From positions 62,001 to 126,000 of the forward strand of contig CAYVCQ010000007.1 of assembly GCA_964450405.1 (NCBI GenBank): a stretch of 64,000 bases of DNA. Direction: 5' to 3'. The translations under genes and the position numbers were made by a program. A model generated the notes under the pieces. The model was not told where the DNA came from. It searched no databases and was given only the letters and a program-made list of their open reading frames with translations. Of this stretch, positions 16,608 to 25,653 are shown piece by piece (the first letter of the stretch is position 1; every line of letters starts with the position of its first letter). Origin of the DNA: WRGT01 sp964450405 (GTDB lineage Bacteria > Spirochaetota > UBA4802 > UBA5550).

Positions 16608-17774
16608 TCAACATTTATATTCTTTTTCACGAATACGCAATAATCTTTCAATTGCACTGTTCAAAGTTTCAGGTTTTTTAGCAAAATGAAACCTTATCAA
16701 ATGATTGACATCCTCCTTAAAAAAACTGGACCCCGGAACTGCTGCAACACCGATTTCACGAGTGAGCCATTCACAGAAATGAATATCACTTACCGGTTTA
16801 AATTCTGATACATCAACCATTACGTAGTAGGCACCCTGCGGTGTGATATATTTCAAGCCTGCATTATCAAGTCCTTTTAAAAAAATATCACGCATCGCAG
16901 TGTATTTGTTTCTTAAATCCAGATAGTAGTCCTGATTAAAATTCAAGCCGATTACAGCCGCCTCCTGCAATGGCGCTGCAGCGCCCACTGTGAGGAAATC
17001 GTGAACTTTTTTTGCTCCATTGATAATCGATGGATGTGCTATAATATAACCCAGTCGCCAGCCTGTTATTGAATATGTTTTTGAAAGAGAGCTGCAGGAA
17101 ATAGTACGATCGAACATTCCGGGCAGGGAGGCAATATAAACATGCTTATACGGTTCGTAAACAATATGCTCATAAACTTCATCAGTAATAACGAATGTAT
17201 CGTACTTAATTGCGAGTTCTGAAATGAACTCCAGTTCTGCCAGTGTGAAAACTTTCCCGGATGGATTTGACGGATTGCACAGAATCAGCGCTTTTGGTTT
17301 CTGTTCAAATGCTTTAATTAGCTCCTCTCTGCTGAAATTAAAATCAGGAGGATTTAAATTAACATAAATCGGTATAGCACCGGTTAAAATTATATCTGCA
17401 GTATAATTTTCATAGAATGGAGAAAATATTATAACCTTATCACCGGGATTACACGCTGTCATCATAGCTGCCATCATTGCTTCAGTGCTTCCGCAGGTGA
17501 CAACAATATTCGTTTCCGGATCTATATCTATACCCATGTATCTCGATTGCTTAATTGCAAGAGCCTTACGGAAATTCGGAGCACCCCATGTGATTGCATA
17601 CTGATGAGGCCCTTTTAAAGATATTTCTGCAAGAGCTTTTGTAATCTCTTCGGGAGGATCAAAATCGGGAAAACCCTGTGATAGATTAATTGCGTTGTGC
17701 TCATTCGCCACCCGGGTCATTCTTCTTATAATTGACTCAGTAAAATTTTTAATCCGCATGCTTGTATCAGGCAT
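16608..17774 (-). CDS. Class I/II pyridoxal-phosphate aminotransferase
   Basis: 388 residues, full length for the fold-I family. Seen: NLSQGFPDFDPP (~25-36), TCGSTEAMMAAM, LCNPSNPSGKVF (~160-171), and the PLP lysine motif SSLSKTYSITGWRLGYI (~232-248). The N-terminal GFPDFDPP pattern is that of the methionine/kynurenine/aspartate aminotransferase group (YbdL/KAT-like). Substrate cannot be fixed from motifs. RBS AAGGA upstream of ATG 17774. It is monocistronic and divergent from the aldo/keto reductase gene. Confidence 0.8.
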   Translation of the reverse strand: MPDTSMRIKNFTESIIRRMTRVANEHNAINLSQGFPDFDPPEEITKALAEISLKGPHQYAITWGAPNFRKALAIKQSRYMGIDIDPETNIVVTCGSTEAMMAAMMTACNPGDKVIIFSPFYENYTADIILTGAIPIYVNLNPPDFNFSREELIKAFEQKPKALILCNPSNPSGKVFTLAELEFISELAIKYDTFVITDEVYEHIVYEPYKHVYIASLPGMFDRTISCSSLSKTYSITGWRLGYIIAHPSIINGAKKVHDFLTVGAAAPLQEAAVIGLNFNQDYYLDLRNKYTAMRDIFLKGLDNAGLKYITPQGAYYVMVDVSEFKPVSDIHFCEWLTREIGVAAVPGSSFFKEDVNHLIRFHFAKKPETLNSAIERLLRIREKEYKC

Positions 17775-17923
17775 AACATGTCCTTTTTGTCCTGGATATA
17801 AATATTAATCCGGTAGTTTATTATTCTGTTTACTTAATTTGCCCGGTTTGTAAATTTTAAATAATTGCAGAGCAGTTAACGTAACTTCATGAAAGCTCTA
17901 TTCAAAACAAACCTGAATCATTC

Positions 17924-17952
17924 TTGACAATAAGTCAAATGCAAATTACAGA
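17924..17952 (+). promoter_or_regulatory. Candidate promoter of the aldo/keto reductase gene
   Basis: TTGACA (17924-17929), a 17-base spacer and TACAGA (17947-17952). The -35 is perfect, the -10 is weak. It explains why the TTG at 17924 is not a start codon: it belongs to the -35 box. The gene start at 17990 has its own AAGAAGG. Confidence 0.4.
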
Positions 17953-17989
17953 TAATTATAATTTCATAAAGTATAAAGAAGGTACCAAT

Positions 17990-18937
17990 ATGATGACACG
18001 AAAACTCGGAACAAGCGATCTCAATGTAACTGAAATCATTCTCGGCACATGGGCAATCGGCGGAACAATGTGGAGCGACTATGACGAAGCAAACGCTGTG
18101 AAGGCAATTGAAGCCGCTATCGATAACGGAATTAACTGCATCGATACAGCTCCGGCCTATGGTGCTGGTCATGCAGATGAACTTATAGGTTCAATAATAT
18201 CAGGGAAAAGAGATAAAATTTTAATAGCATCAAAATGCGGACTCGACATCGAGAACGGATACAGGCATAATTTAAAACCGGATTTTGTTTTGTATGATCT
18301 CGAACAATCCCTGAAGAGGCTTGGAACAGATTATATCGACCTATACCAGATACACTGGTCGGATCCCGCAGTGCAGATTGAAGATACAATGAATGCATTG
18401 ATGAAGGCAAAAGATTCCGGGAAAATCCGATATATCGGTATATGTAATTTCTCAGGAGAGCAGCTGAAAGAAGCAATAAAATTCGGAGAAGTAGTATCTT
18501 ATCAGCCGAACTATTCACTCCTTGAGAGAGGGATCGAATCTGACCAGATGAAAATCTGCGTTGAAAACAATATCGGAATAATATCATACGGTTCACTCGG
18601 TGCAGGGATGCTTACAGGAAAATACAATGAACTCCCTCAGTTTAAAAGAAACGACGCACGGAACTTTTTCTATAAATTCTTTAAAAAACAGTACTGGCCC
18701 GAAGTTAAAGCAGTTGTTGAAAAAGTATCCGAAATAGCAGAGAGACGAGGTGTAAAACCCGGGCATGTGGCAATTGCGTGGAATCTTTCCAGATCAGGAG
18801 TTACTGCAGCTATCGTGGGTGCACGCACACCGGAGCAGGTGAAAGATAATCTTGGAGGTTCCGGATTGATTCTTACTGCAGATGAGATTTCCGAGCTTGA
18901 TAAGGTTTCTGAGAATATTTATAAAGCTGAAGGCTGA
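17990..18937 (+). CDS. Aldo/keto reductase
   Basis: About 315 residues. (beta/alpha)8 AKR features: LGTSDLNVTEIILGTWAIGG, the catalytic-Asp/Tyr region INCIDTAPAYGAGHADELIG, catalytic Lys in KILIASKCGL, and DYIDLYQIHWSDP for the His. These reduce aldehydes or ketones with NADPH; this L-glyceraldehyde-3-phosphate reductase/YajO-like branch is common. The start ATG 17990 is preceded by AAGAAGG (17976-17982); the longer frame would begin in the promoter. The gene is followed by a double-hairpin repeat. Confidence 0.85.
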   Translation: MMTRKLGTSDLNVTEIILGTWAIGGTMWSDYDEANAVKAIEAAIDNGINCIDTAPAYGAGHADELIGSIISGKRDKILIASKCGLDIENGYRHNLKPDFVLYDLEQSLKRLGTDYIDLYQIHWSDPAVQIEDTMNALMKAKDSGKIRYIGICNFSGEQLKEAIKFGEVVSYQPNYSLLERGIESDQMKICVENNIGIISYGSLGAGMLTGKYNELPQFKRNDARNFFYKFFKKQYWPEVKAVVEKVSEIAERRGVKPGHVAIAWNLSRSGVTAAIVGARTPEQVKDNLGGSGLILTADEISELDKVSENIYKAEG

Positions 18938-18977
18938 AATTTAATATTTTGTATAAGACTATTTAAAATACGAATTC

Positions 18978-19107
18978 CGCCCCTATCCACCCGTCGGGCA
19001 CCTTTCCCCATGATGAGATGGGGAAAGGTGTTAAATAAAAATTTATTACTTCTCTCCCCCTTTTCTTCAAGGGGGAGATGGCCAGCGGCCAGAGGGGGAT
19101 GGGCGCA
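18978..19107. repeat. Paired inverted double-hairpin element
   Basis: Left half CGCCCCTATCCACCCGTCGG plus a hairpin CCTTTCCCC/GGGGAAAGG (19001-19028). Right half, read in reverse complement, starts GCGCCCATCCCCCTCTGGCC and contains the hairpin CTCCCCCTTGAAG/AAGGGGGAG. The halves are imperfect inverted copies around an AT-rich centre (19031-19050). The plan matches the CCCCCTA elements at 22.6, 38.1 and 59.0 kb, but the sequence is a separate subfamily. Confidence 0.6.
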
Positions 19108-19308
19108 TATTTCCAACCCCTCTGGTTTTTTAACCTCATAAAAAAATATTGACAAATATGGCTCTCAGAAAGACCTTTTAATTTGTTTTTATCAGGGTTT
19201 ACAGCTCGAAAATTGCTGAAAAATGATCCGCAAAAGCATCCCTGATTATAAAATATTTACTTTAGTAAAATCTTTAAAATATAATAAGTCAATGTTTAAG
19301 AGGACCAA

Positions 19309-22071
19309 ATGGATTATTCAAAAACAGTCAACCTTCCGGTAACCGATTTCCCCATGAGGGCAAATCTGCCGCAAAAAGAACCTGCCATCGCTAAAAAATG
19401 GCACGATGAAAAAATATATGAGCAGATTCAGAAATCGCGCGAAGGTGCAGTAACCTACATACTTCATGACGGTCCTCCGTACGCCAATGGTCATCTTCAC
19501 GTGGGCCACGCGCTGAATAAAATTCTTAAAGATATAATTGTAAAACATAAAACTATGATGGGATTCAAATCCCCCTATGTTCCCGGATGGGACTGCCACG
19601 GTCTCCCGATTGAACTCCTTGTAACTAAAGAGCTTGGCGACAAGGCAAAGGAGATGTCGAAGACCGAGATAAGAAACAAATGCCGGGAATCAGCCGAAAA
19701 ATATTCAGGCATTCAGATGGATGAGTTTAAGAGACTTGGAGTTTTCGGTGACTACGAACATCCATACAAAACAATGACTCCGGACTACGAAGCCCGCATA
19801 GTTGAAGTATTTGGTGAAATCTTAAAAAAAGGATACATCAATAGAAACAAGAAACCGATCTACTGGTGCCCCACATGCGTAACAGCTCTTGCAGAAGCAG
19901 AGGTTGAATACGACATGCACACCTCTACTTCGATCTATGTAAAATTTCCCGTTGAAGCGTCATCAATAAAATTCGGCGGAGATAAAGCTAAAACTTTCGT
20001 TGTTATATGGACCACAACCCCATGGACAATACCTGCAAATCTCGGAGTAAGCTTTCACCCCGATTTTGAATACTGTTCGTATAAATTCGGCGAAGAATAC
20101 TTAATCCTTGCAAAGGGTCTCCTTGAGCAGTTTGAATCTGTAACCGGTTTAAAACATTCCGATGCAATCGAAATATCTACGGTGGATATAAAAAATCTTC
20201 ATGTGCACCATCCGTTTATAAGCAGAGAATCTAAAGTGCTTCTGGGAAATCACGTTACCCTTGAACAGGGAACCGGAATAGTACACACTGCTCCGGGTCA
20301 TGGACACGATGACTATATCATAGGACTTGCCAACGGTCTCGAAATTTACTGCCCGGTTGATAACGAAGGGAAGTACACATCAGACTTTCCCGAGATGAAA
20401 GGCGTTCATGTATTTAAGGCTGATCCTCAGGTAGTTCAGCTGCTTGAAAGCAAAAACGCCCTTGTGCACAGCGGAAAAATCGAGCACTCATATCCACACT
20501 GCTGGAGATGTAAAAAACCTCTTATATACAGAGCAACCGAGCAGTGGTTCTTCAGCATGGAACATGACGGCATGAGAAAAAAAGGTTCTGACGCGGTTGA
20601 TCAGACCGAATGGGTACCGGCATGGGGAGAAACACGATTTCGAAGCATGGTAGAAACACGACCCGACTGGTGCTTATCCAGACAGAGATCATGGGGAGTG
20701 CCGATTCCTTCTTTCAAATGCGAGACCTGCGATAAAAATCTCATGAGCGCGGAATCGGTACAGTTCTTCGCAGATATCGCCCTTAAAGATGGAATAGATA
20801 CATGGTACACAAACGATATAAAAAAACTGATCCCCGCAGGAACTAAATGTACATGCGGTTCGGAAAATTTTGTTAAAGAATTCGACATACTTGACGTATG
20901 GTTCGACTCGGGAGTTTCACACTTTGCCGTTCTTGATAATGACAAATGGCCTGAACTGAGCTGGCCGGCAGATATGTATCTCGAAGGGAGCGACCAGCAC
21001 AGGGGATGGTTCCAGTCATCTCTCTGGCCGGCACTTGCACTAAGGGGACGCGCACCGTTTAAGACAGTTCTTACACACGGATTTGTTCTGGATGAAAATG
21101 GAAAAGCGATGAGCAAATCTGTAGGGAATGTTATCGCTCCTGAAAAAATCATCGAGCAGTTCGGAGCAGACATCTTGCGAATGTGGGTATCTTCCGAAGA
21201 TTATAGAAACGATGTACGAATCGGTATGAATATGATGAACCAGGTTGCCGATTCATACCGCAGAATACGAAACACTATGAAGTATATAATCGGAAACATC
21301 GCTGACTTTACCGATGCGGATAAAGTTGCATACGAAGATCTTACCGATGTTGACAAGTGGCTCCTGCATAAGCTCTATCATCTTTCGGATAACGTTATCA
21401 AACACTACGATAAGTTTGAATTCCATCAGGTGTACAGAAGAATTCTTAATTTCTGTGCGGTAGAACTATCTTCCATATACTTTGATGTATCAAAAGATAT
21501 ACTTTATGTTGAGGCAAAAAACGCAAAAATCAGAAGAGCAAACCTTACTGTATTAAGCGAGATATACAATACGCTTGTTCGACTCATCGCTCCGGTGCTT
21601 TCATTCACAACAGAAGAGATATGGGAGTTCATGGGAATGAAGGGCTCTGTCCATATGGAGAGTTATTACAAGCTCGACGAAAAATATAATAACTCAGAAA
21701 TACATGACAGAATAAATCAGATAGCCGAAATTAAAAAAGATCTTCTCAAATCTCTTGAAGACCTGAGAAGAGATAAAATTATAAAAACATCTCTCGAGGC
21801 GGACATTAAAATTTACGCTAAAAATGAATCCGCGCGAAAACTCATGTCTGAAATGGGTGAAGAGGAACTTCGAAGATTTTTACAGGTTGCAAAAGTTGTC
21901 TTAACCGATAGTGACTCGGGACTGACAGCTTACGATTCAGCATCAATTTCAACATCTAAGAGCAATGGGAAAAAATGTGTAAGATGCTGGAACTTTTTCG
22001 AAACACTGGGAACAGATTCTGAACATCCTGAACTCTGTGTAAGATGTACAACAGTAATAAAAAATTTATAA
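19309..22071 (+). CDS. ileS: Isoleucyl-tRNA synthetase
   Basis: 920 residues, normal bacterial length. Class Ia motifs: HDGPPYANGHLHVGH (HIGH-type, residues ~53-67) and GKAMSKS (KMSKS, ~598-604). The editing domain follows the first half (WTTTPWTIPANLGV ~ residue 235), and DVWFDSG and GSDQHRGWFQ are present. A C-terminal zinc finger has CVRC at ~890 and CVRC at ~909. It charges tRNA-Ile with isoleucine and edits valine. RBS AGAGGA before ATG. lspA follows 13 bases later, the usual ileS-lspA pairing. I see no T-box leader. Confidence 0.97.
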   Translation: MDYSKTVNLPVTDFPMRANLPQKEPAIAKKWHDEKIYEQIQKSREGAVTYILHDGPPYANGHLHVGHALNKILKDIIVKHKTMMGFKSPYVPGWDCHGLPIELLVTKELGDKAKEMSKTEIRNKCRESAEKYSGIQMDEFKRLGVFGDYEHPYKTMTPDYEARIVEVFGEILKKGYINRNKKPIYWCPTCVTALAEAEVEYDMHTSTSIYVKFPVEASSIKFGGDKAKTFVVIWTTTPWTIPANLGVSFHPDFEYCSYKFGEEYLILAKGLLEQFESVTGLKHSDAIEISTVDIKNLHVHHPFISRESKVLLGNHVTLEQGTGIVHTAPGHGHDDYIIGLANGLEIYCPVDNEGKYTSDFPEMKGVHVFKADPQVVQLLESKNALVHSGKIEHSYPHCWRCKKPLIYRATEQWFFSMEHDGMRKKGSDAVDQTEWVPAWGETRFRSMVETRPDWCLSRQRSWGVPIPSFKCETCDKNLMSAESVQFFADIALKDGIDTWYTNDIKKLIPAGTKCTCGSENFVKEFDILDVWFDSGVSHFAVLDNDKWPELSWPADMYLEGSDQHRGWFQSSLWPALALRGRAPFKTVLTHGFVLDENGKAMSKSVGNVIAPEKIIEQFGADILRMWVSSEDYRNDVRIGMNMMNQVADSYRRIRNTMKYIIGNIADFTDADKVAYEDLTDVDKWLLHKLYHLSDNVIKHYDKFEFHQVYRRILNFCAVELSSIYFDVSKDILYVEAKNAKIRRANLTVLSEIYNTLVRLIAPVLSFTTEEIWEFMGMKGSVHMESYYKLDEKYNNSEIHDRINQIAEIKKDLLKSLEDLRRDKIIKTSLEADIKIYAKNESARKLMSEMGEEELRRFLQVAKVVLTDSDSGLTAYDSASISTSKSNGKKCVRCWNFFETLGTDSEHPELCVRCTTVIKNL

Positions 22072-22084
22072 TCAGGAATAAAAA

Positions 22085-22576
22085 ATGAAAAAACATATTG
22101 TACCGGCGCTCACAGTAATAGCAGCTTTTATCGCAGATTTACTTACAAAAAATCTTGCTCTGAAACACCTTGGATTTTATAACAGGTTTGATTTTTTCGG
22201 AGGATTTCTCCGGTTTGACCTTACTTACAATCAGGGTGGAGTTTTCGGCATTATGCAGGGATACAAGAATTTCTTCCTGATAGTTTCAGTGATTGTTCTT
22301 TTAATAATGGTTGGATACTACTTTTATGAAAAAACCATGCCTGGACTCTTTCGAATTGCCATGGCGCTGATTATCGGTGGAGCCGCAGGGAATATTTTCG
22401 ACAGATTGATCTCTGGAAGACCCGGAGTTGTAGACTTTATTTCAGTGGGAGTTGACGGAGTCTACAGATGGCCAACTTTTAATATTGCAGATTCAGTGAT
22501 AATTGCGGGCGCATTGCTTCTTGTTGTTGTTGTATATATGGAAGATAAGAGAAAGGCTGCTGAAAAGCAGGATTGA
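22085..22576 (+). CDS. lspA: Lipoprotein signal peptidase (signal peptidase II)
   Basis: 163 residues, four membrane helices. The two catalytic aspartates of this aspartyl protease are D106 in GNIFDRL and D136 in NIADSVI, with the conserved TYNQGGVFG segment near residue 47. It removes signal peptides from diacylglyceryl-modified prolipoproteins, and so serves the lipoproteins of this window. Same operon as ileS. A palindromic element follows the stop. Confidence 0.96.
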   Translation: MKKHIVPALTVIAAFIADLLTKNLALKHLGFYNRFDFFGGFLRFDLTYNQGGVFGIMQGYKNFFLIVSVIVLLIMVGYYFYEKTMPGLFRIAMALIIGGAAGNIFDRLISGRPGVVDFISVGVDGVYRWPTFNIADSVIIAGALLLVVVVYMEDKRKAAEKQD

Positions 22577-22621
22577 TTTAAAATAAAATTTTTAGTCATC
22601 ACCGGCATCAACCTCACCAGG

Positions 22622-22727
22622 CCCCCGCACCCCCGGAGGGGGCAAAGCAATAAATGAAAAATTTGTAAATTATAATAAATATAAAGAAATAGTTTGAGAA
22701 AAGTCCCCCTCCGGGGGGTTTAGAGGG
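22622..22727. repeat. Small arm-only element of the CCCCCTA...GGAGGGGGC family
   Basis: Left arm 22622-22645 (CCCCCGCACCCCCGGAGGGG then GCAA) matches 20 of 24 bases of the left arm of the DUF559 element at 59037. The right arm (22702-22727) reads, in reverse complement, CTAAACCCCCCGGAGGGGGA. The ~55-base AT-rich centre shows no trace of a gene. It probably represents a non-autonomous relative or an old remnant. Confidence 0.65.
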
Positions 22728-22760
22728 CTGTTAGAAATTTGTGCTTCATTTCACTATTCC

Positions 22761-23138
22761 CTAGTAAACATCCGTTACTACAATTGGACTTTCTGAAAGC
22801 TTCTCGTTTTCCTTATAAAGCTCTACAACATAATTTCCGCTGTTATAAAACGAAAGAGGAGTACTGGCAGTGCTGCCATCCCGCTCAACTTTCAGATGAA
22901 TTGTCTTCTCTACAATTTTTGAACTCTTTTCAATGCGTATAACTTTTACATCAATCATTTCAGTTTCAAAAGGTTTGCTCTGTTTTATTACACCGGTGAG
23001 ATCTCCTGTGGTGAATTTTTTCCCGCAGTTAACCCCCTTCCCGTCGATATCAACACCTTCACAAAATTGAATACCATCCTTATTTGAGCACCCGATCATC
23101 GTTAAACAGATTAGTGAACCGATAAATATTTTTTTCAT
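22761..23138 (-). CDS. Hypothetical lipoprotein
   Basis: 125 residues. Signal MKKIFIGSLICLTMIGC, with the lipidated cysteine at residue 17. The start is ATG 23138 because GGAGA stands six bases before it; the upstream ATG at 23150 overlaps that RBS. The mature protein has two more cysteines (QFCEGVDIDGKGVNCG), possibly a disulphide, then a beta-rich domain (KTIHLKVERDG, GNYVVELYKENEKL) with an immunoglobulin-like feel. No named family recognised. Periplasmic, anchored. Confidence 0.6.
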   Translation of the reverse strand: MKKIFIGSLICLTMIGCSNKDGIQFCEGVDIDGKGVNCGKKFTTGDLTGVIKQSKPFETEMIDVKVIRIEKSSKIVEKTIHLKVERDGSTASTPLSFYNSGNYVVELYKENEKLSESPIVVTDVY

Positions 23139-23251
23139 TGCATTCTCCATAATAGAGACTTTTTATTTTTTTGTCATTCCGTGCAGACGGGATCAATTAT
23201 TCCAATAAACTAATGAAGTCCCTTCTCCAAGGGAATTAAATCTTCTGTTAT

Positions 23252-23548
23252 TTAAATTAAAGATCCCTGAAGTTCTTCACCCTCTTCGATCTCCCCGGTG
23301 TCCGGCTTAACAGCAACGCGTCCCGGTTTAACATCGCCATCTGCACCCTTCTGTAAAATCTCGATTTTTCTTTCCGCTTCTTCAAGCTTCTGCTGGCAAT
23401 AGCGTGCAAGTTTTATCCCTTTTTCAAACTCCTTTATCGAATCGTCAAGTCCTAGTTCTCCACCTTCAAGCTTATCTGCAACTTCCTCCAGCTCCTGAAG
23501 TGCTCCCTCAAAACTTGTTTTCTGTGTTACTTTTTTATCTTTTTCCAT
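23252..23548 (-). CDS. xseB: Exodeoxyribonuclease VII small subunit
   Basis: 98 residues. The family core is SFEGALQELEEVADKLEGGE then LGLDDSIKEFEKGIKLARYC, the two helices typical of XseB. The C-terminal ~25 residues (DVKPGRVAVKPDTGEIEEGE) are a polar extension longer than the ~80-residue E. coli protein. With XseA it degrades single-stranded DNA to oligonucleotides. The start is adjacent to the xseA stop, same strand, so it is translated with xseA. Confidence 0.9.
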   Translation of the reverse strand: MEKDKKVTQKTSFEGALQELEEVADKLEGGELGLDDSIKEFEKGIKLARYCQQKLEEAERKIEILQKGADGDVKPGRVAVKPDTGEIEEGEELQGSLI

Positions 23549-24835
23549 CTAATTCTCCTTTTTGACCGAATTGATTAAGGCCTCTGCCGTGCCATCTGCA
23601 AATCTGATTTCAACTATATCTCCGCGTGCCAGATTTTCAACCGATTTTATCAGAGATCTTTTTTTATCCAGAACAATTGAATATCCTCTGGACATTATGT
23701 TCAGCGGTGAGAGATTGTTGAGGTTCTGAATCAGCAGTTCCAAGTCGTGCTTTTTCTGAACAAGCAGCTTTTTCTGCAGCCTTGAAATATCCGGTAACCT
23801 GAGAAGTTTTTCTCTCATAGAAGATACTTTGTTTTTCATCAGAAAAATCATTCTGTTTTCCAAATCTGCAAGAAGCATCTGGCGCGAGTTTAATATCTCA
23901 TATGGATCTCTGAAAATCTTTTTAGTTATAATATTTTTAAGTGCAGTCTTATACCCGGCGTATGTGTTAGCCAGTGAATTCGTCATTCTTGTTTTCAAGT
24001 ACTCAATTTCATCAACGATATCGGACTTAATTGGAATTGCAATCTCAGCAGCGGCTGACGGTGTAGGTGCGGCAATATCTGCAGCGTCGTCACTTAATGG
24101 ATGATCAATCTGATGGCCCACGGCAGAAATTATCGGTACAATAGAATCGGCAAAGGCCCGTATGACGATCTCTTCGTTAAATGGCATAAGATCTTCAAAA
24201 GATCCTCCTCCCCGTCCGGCGATGATAATATCAATATTCCATTCAGGCTTGTTAAGCTCCTTAATTGCTGCGGCTATTGATACAGCTGCATCATCTCCCT
24301 GAACTTTTGCAGGTGCAATAATTATTTCAATGTTTGAATATCTTCTTAATGCCACTTTAATAATATCTCTTACAGCAGCACCTGTTGGAGAAGTAACAAT
24401 GCCAAGCCTTGCGGGGAGAAACGGGAGTTTCTTTTTTCTCGACTGATCAAATATTCCCTCTTCGGTGAGCTTTTTTTTAAGCTGTTCAATCCGTTTCTGA
24501 AGCTCTCCTACTCCATCCGGCCGGGCCTGAAGTACATTCAGCTGATAGCTCCCCCGTTTTTCAAAAACTGTTATTCCACCGAAGACTAAAACCTTCATCC
24601 CTTCTTCGAGCTTGAATTTTAAATTTTTATTAGCGTACTTAAAAAAAACTGCAGATACGGATGAACTTTCATCTTTAAGTGTAAAATAGATATGTCCCGA
24701 TGAATGATATGTGAGATTATATACCTCGCCGCTAACCCAGACACTGCTGAGATAAGGATTATCTTCAATTTCAGATTTAATTAATCCATTGAGTTGACCA
24801 ACGGTGTATATGCGAGGTTTTACTTCTTCTTCCAT
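23549..24835 (-). CDS. xseA: Exodeoxyribonuclease VII large subunit
   Basis: 428 residues. N-terminal OB fold (VWVSGEVYNLTYHSSGHIYF, residues ~32-51), then the catalytic domain with LGIVTSPTGAAVRDI (~143-157), IIAGRGGGSFEDLMPFNEE (~202-220) and SAVGHQIDHPLSDDAADIAA (~235-254), and a coiled C-terminal region. It is the nuclease subunit of ExoVII. It lies between an inositol-monophosphatase-like gene and xseB, with 10 bases to the upstream gene: one minus-strand operon with 25654-26010. Confidence 0.95.
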   Translation of the reverse strand: MEEEVKPRIYTVGQLNGLIKSEIEDNPYLSSVWVSGEVYNLTYHSSGHIYFTLKDESSSVSAVFFKYANKNLKFKLEEGMKVLVFGGITVFEKRGSYQLNVLQARPDGVGELQKRIEQLKKKLTEEGIFDQSRKKKLPFLPARLGIVTSPTGAAVRDIIKVALRRYSNIEIIIAPAKVQGDDAAVSIAAAIKELNKPEWNIDIIIAGRGGGSFEDLMPFNEEIVIRAFADSIVPIISAVGHQIDHPLSDDAADIAAPTPSAAAEIAIPIKSDIVDEIEYLKTRMTNSLANTYAGYKTALKNIITKKIFRDPYEILNSRQMLLADLENRMIFLMKNKVSSMREKLLRLPDISRLQKKLLVQKKHDLELLIQNLNNLSPLNIMSRGYSIVLDKKRSLIKSVENLARGDIVEIRFADGTAEALINSVKKEN

Positions 24836-24845
24836 GAAAATCCCA

Positions 24846-25640
24846 TTATTTCTTATTGGTTAAAATATCAATCATCTGTTTGTGCAGGATGCCGTTTGAT
24901 GCAAGAATCTCCGGATATAACGGATCATAATCTGCACCGTCATACTTTGTAACAACTCCACCCGCTTCCTGAACAATTAGACTCCCTGCGGCGGTATCCC
25001 ACGATTTGAGAAGAGGCTCCCAGTATCCGTCTATTCTGCCGGCAGCGAGGTAGCATAAATCCATTGCCGCAGATCCCATTCTCCGTATGCACTGTATACC
25101 CGGCAGAAACCGGCTGAACTCTTTTGAATTGTTTTTCTCCGGATCATCCTTGGCATATGGAAAACCTGTTGCAAGAAGTGCAATACCCAGATGTGAGATT
25201 TCAGAAACTTTAATCCGCGAACCGTTGCAGAATGCACCTTTCCCTTTTTCGGCATAAAACATTTCATTATGGCATGGATCAAAAACTGCTCCGCATATAA
25301 TCCCATTTTCCGCTCTGGAGTAAACACCAATGGAAACGCAGAAAAAAGGAATCCCGTGAGCAAAATTATTTGTGGCATCAAGCGGATCGACATACCAGAT
25401 ATAATCACTCTCAGTCTCCCTTCCGCTCCCCTCTTCGGCAACTATCGAATGACCGTTGAATCTATCGCGTATTGCAGAGACAATATATTCTTCCGACTCT
25501 TTATCTATATTTGTAACAAGATCTGTTCTGCTTTTATAACTGACAACTGTGGTTTCCGATCTGAACCCGGAAAGAAGAATATCTCCGGCAATTCTGCAAA
25601 ATTCAATTGCCGATTCAGTCATTTTTTCACGATCTGTCAT
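24846..25640 (-). CDS. suhB: Inositol monophosphatase-family phosphatase
   Basis: 264 residues. Li-sensitive phosphatase motifs are seen: IVAEEGSG (metal Glu), YVDPLDATNNFAHGIPFF (DPLDxTxNF; the usual Gly is Ala) and SWDTAAGSLIVQEAGG near the C-terminus. Family members hydrolyse inositol-1-phosphate or related sugar phosphates. The SuhB name is a family-level label. ATG 25640 is chosen because the longer frame needs a TTG start inside the Hpt gene; the RBS is weak. It is third from last in the Hpt-IMP-xseA-xseB run. Confidence 0.8.
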   Translation of the reverse strand: MTDREKMTESAIEFCRIAGDILLSGFRSETTVVSYKSRTDLVTNIDKESEEYIVSAIRDRFNGHSIVAEEGSGRETESDYIWYVDPLDATNNFAHGIPFFCVSIGVYSRAENGIICGAVFDPCHNEMFYAEKGKGAFCNGSRIKVSEISHLGIALLATGFPYAKDDPEKNNSKEFSRFLPGIQCIRRMGSAAMDLCYLAAGRIDGYWEPLLKSWDTAAGSLIVQEAGGVVTKYDGADYDPLYPEILASNGILHKQMIDILTNKK

Positions 25641-25653
25641 TATAATTCTATTA

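Noticed and set aside
17924..17989. Extended N-terminus of the aldo/keto reductase from TTG 17924
   Set aside because: The TTG is part of a TTGACA -35 box, and ATG 17990 has a good AAGAAGG at the right distance and fits the family start.
18919..19155. 78-codon minus-strand frame over the double hairpin
   Set aside because: The translation follows the palindromic repeat (APHPPLAAGHLPLEEKGE-like), which is typical of repeats read as protein.
19156..19308. Possible T-box or other leader RNA before ileS
   Set aside because: No T-box bulge sequence, no specifier-like stem and no terminator/antiterminator pair visible; T-boxes are also rare outside Gram-positive lineages.
20601..21173. 190-codon open frame on the minus strand inside ileS
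   Set aside because: It lies antisense to the most strongly conserved gene in the window, has no RBS and no recognisable domain; long antisense frames are common opposite highly biased genes.
23170..23195. Partial GTCATTCCG match near the small lipoprotein gene
   Set aside because: Only the first nine bases and a short GACGGG follow the GTCATTCCGG element; there is no opposite end, so it could be chance or an unrecognisable remnant.
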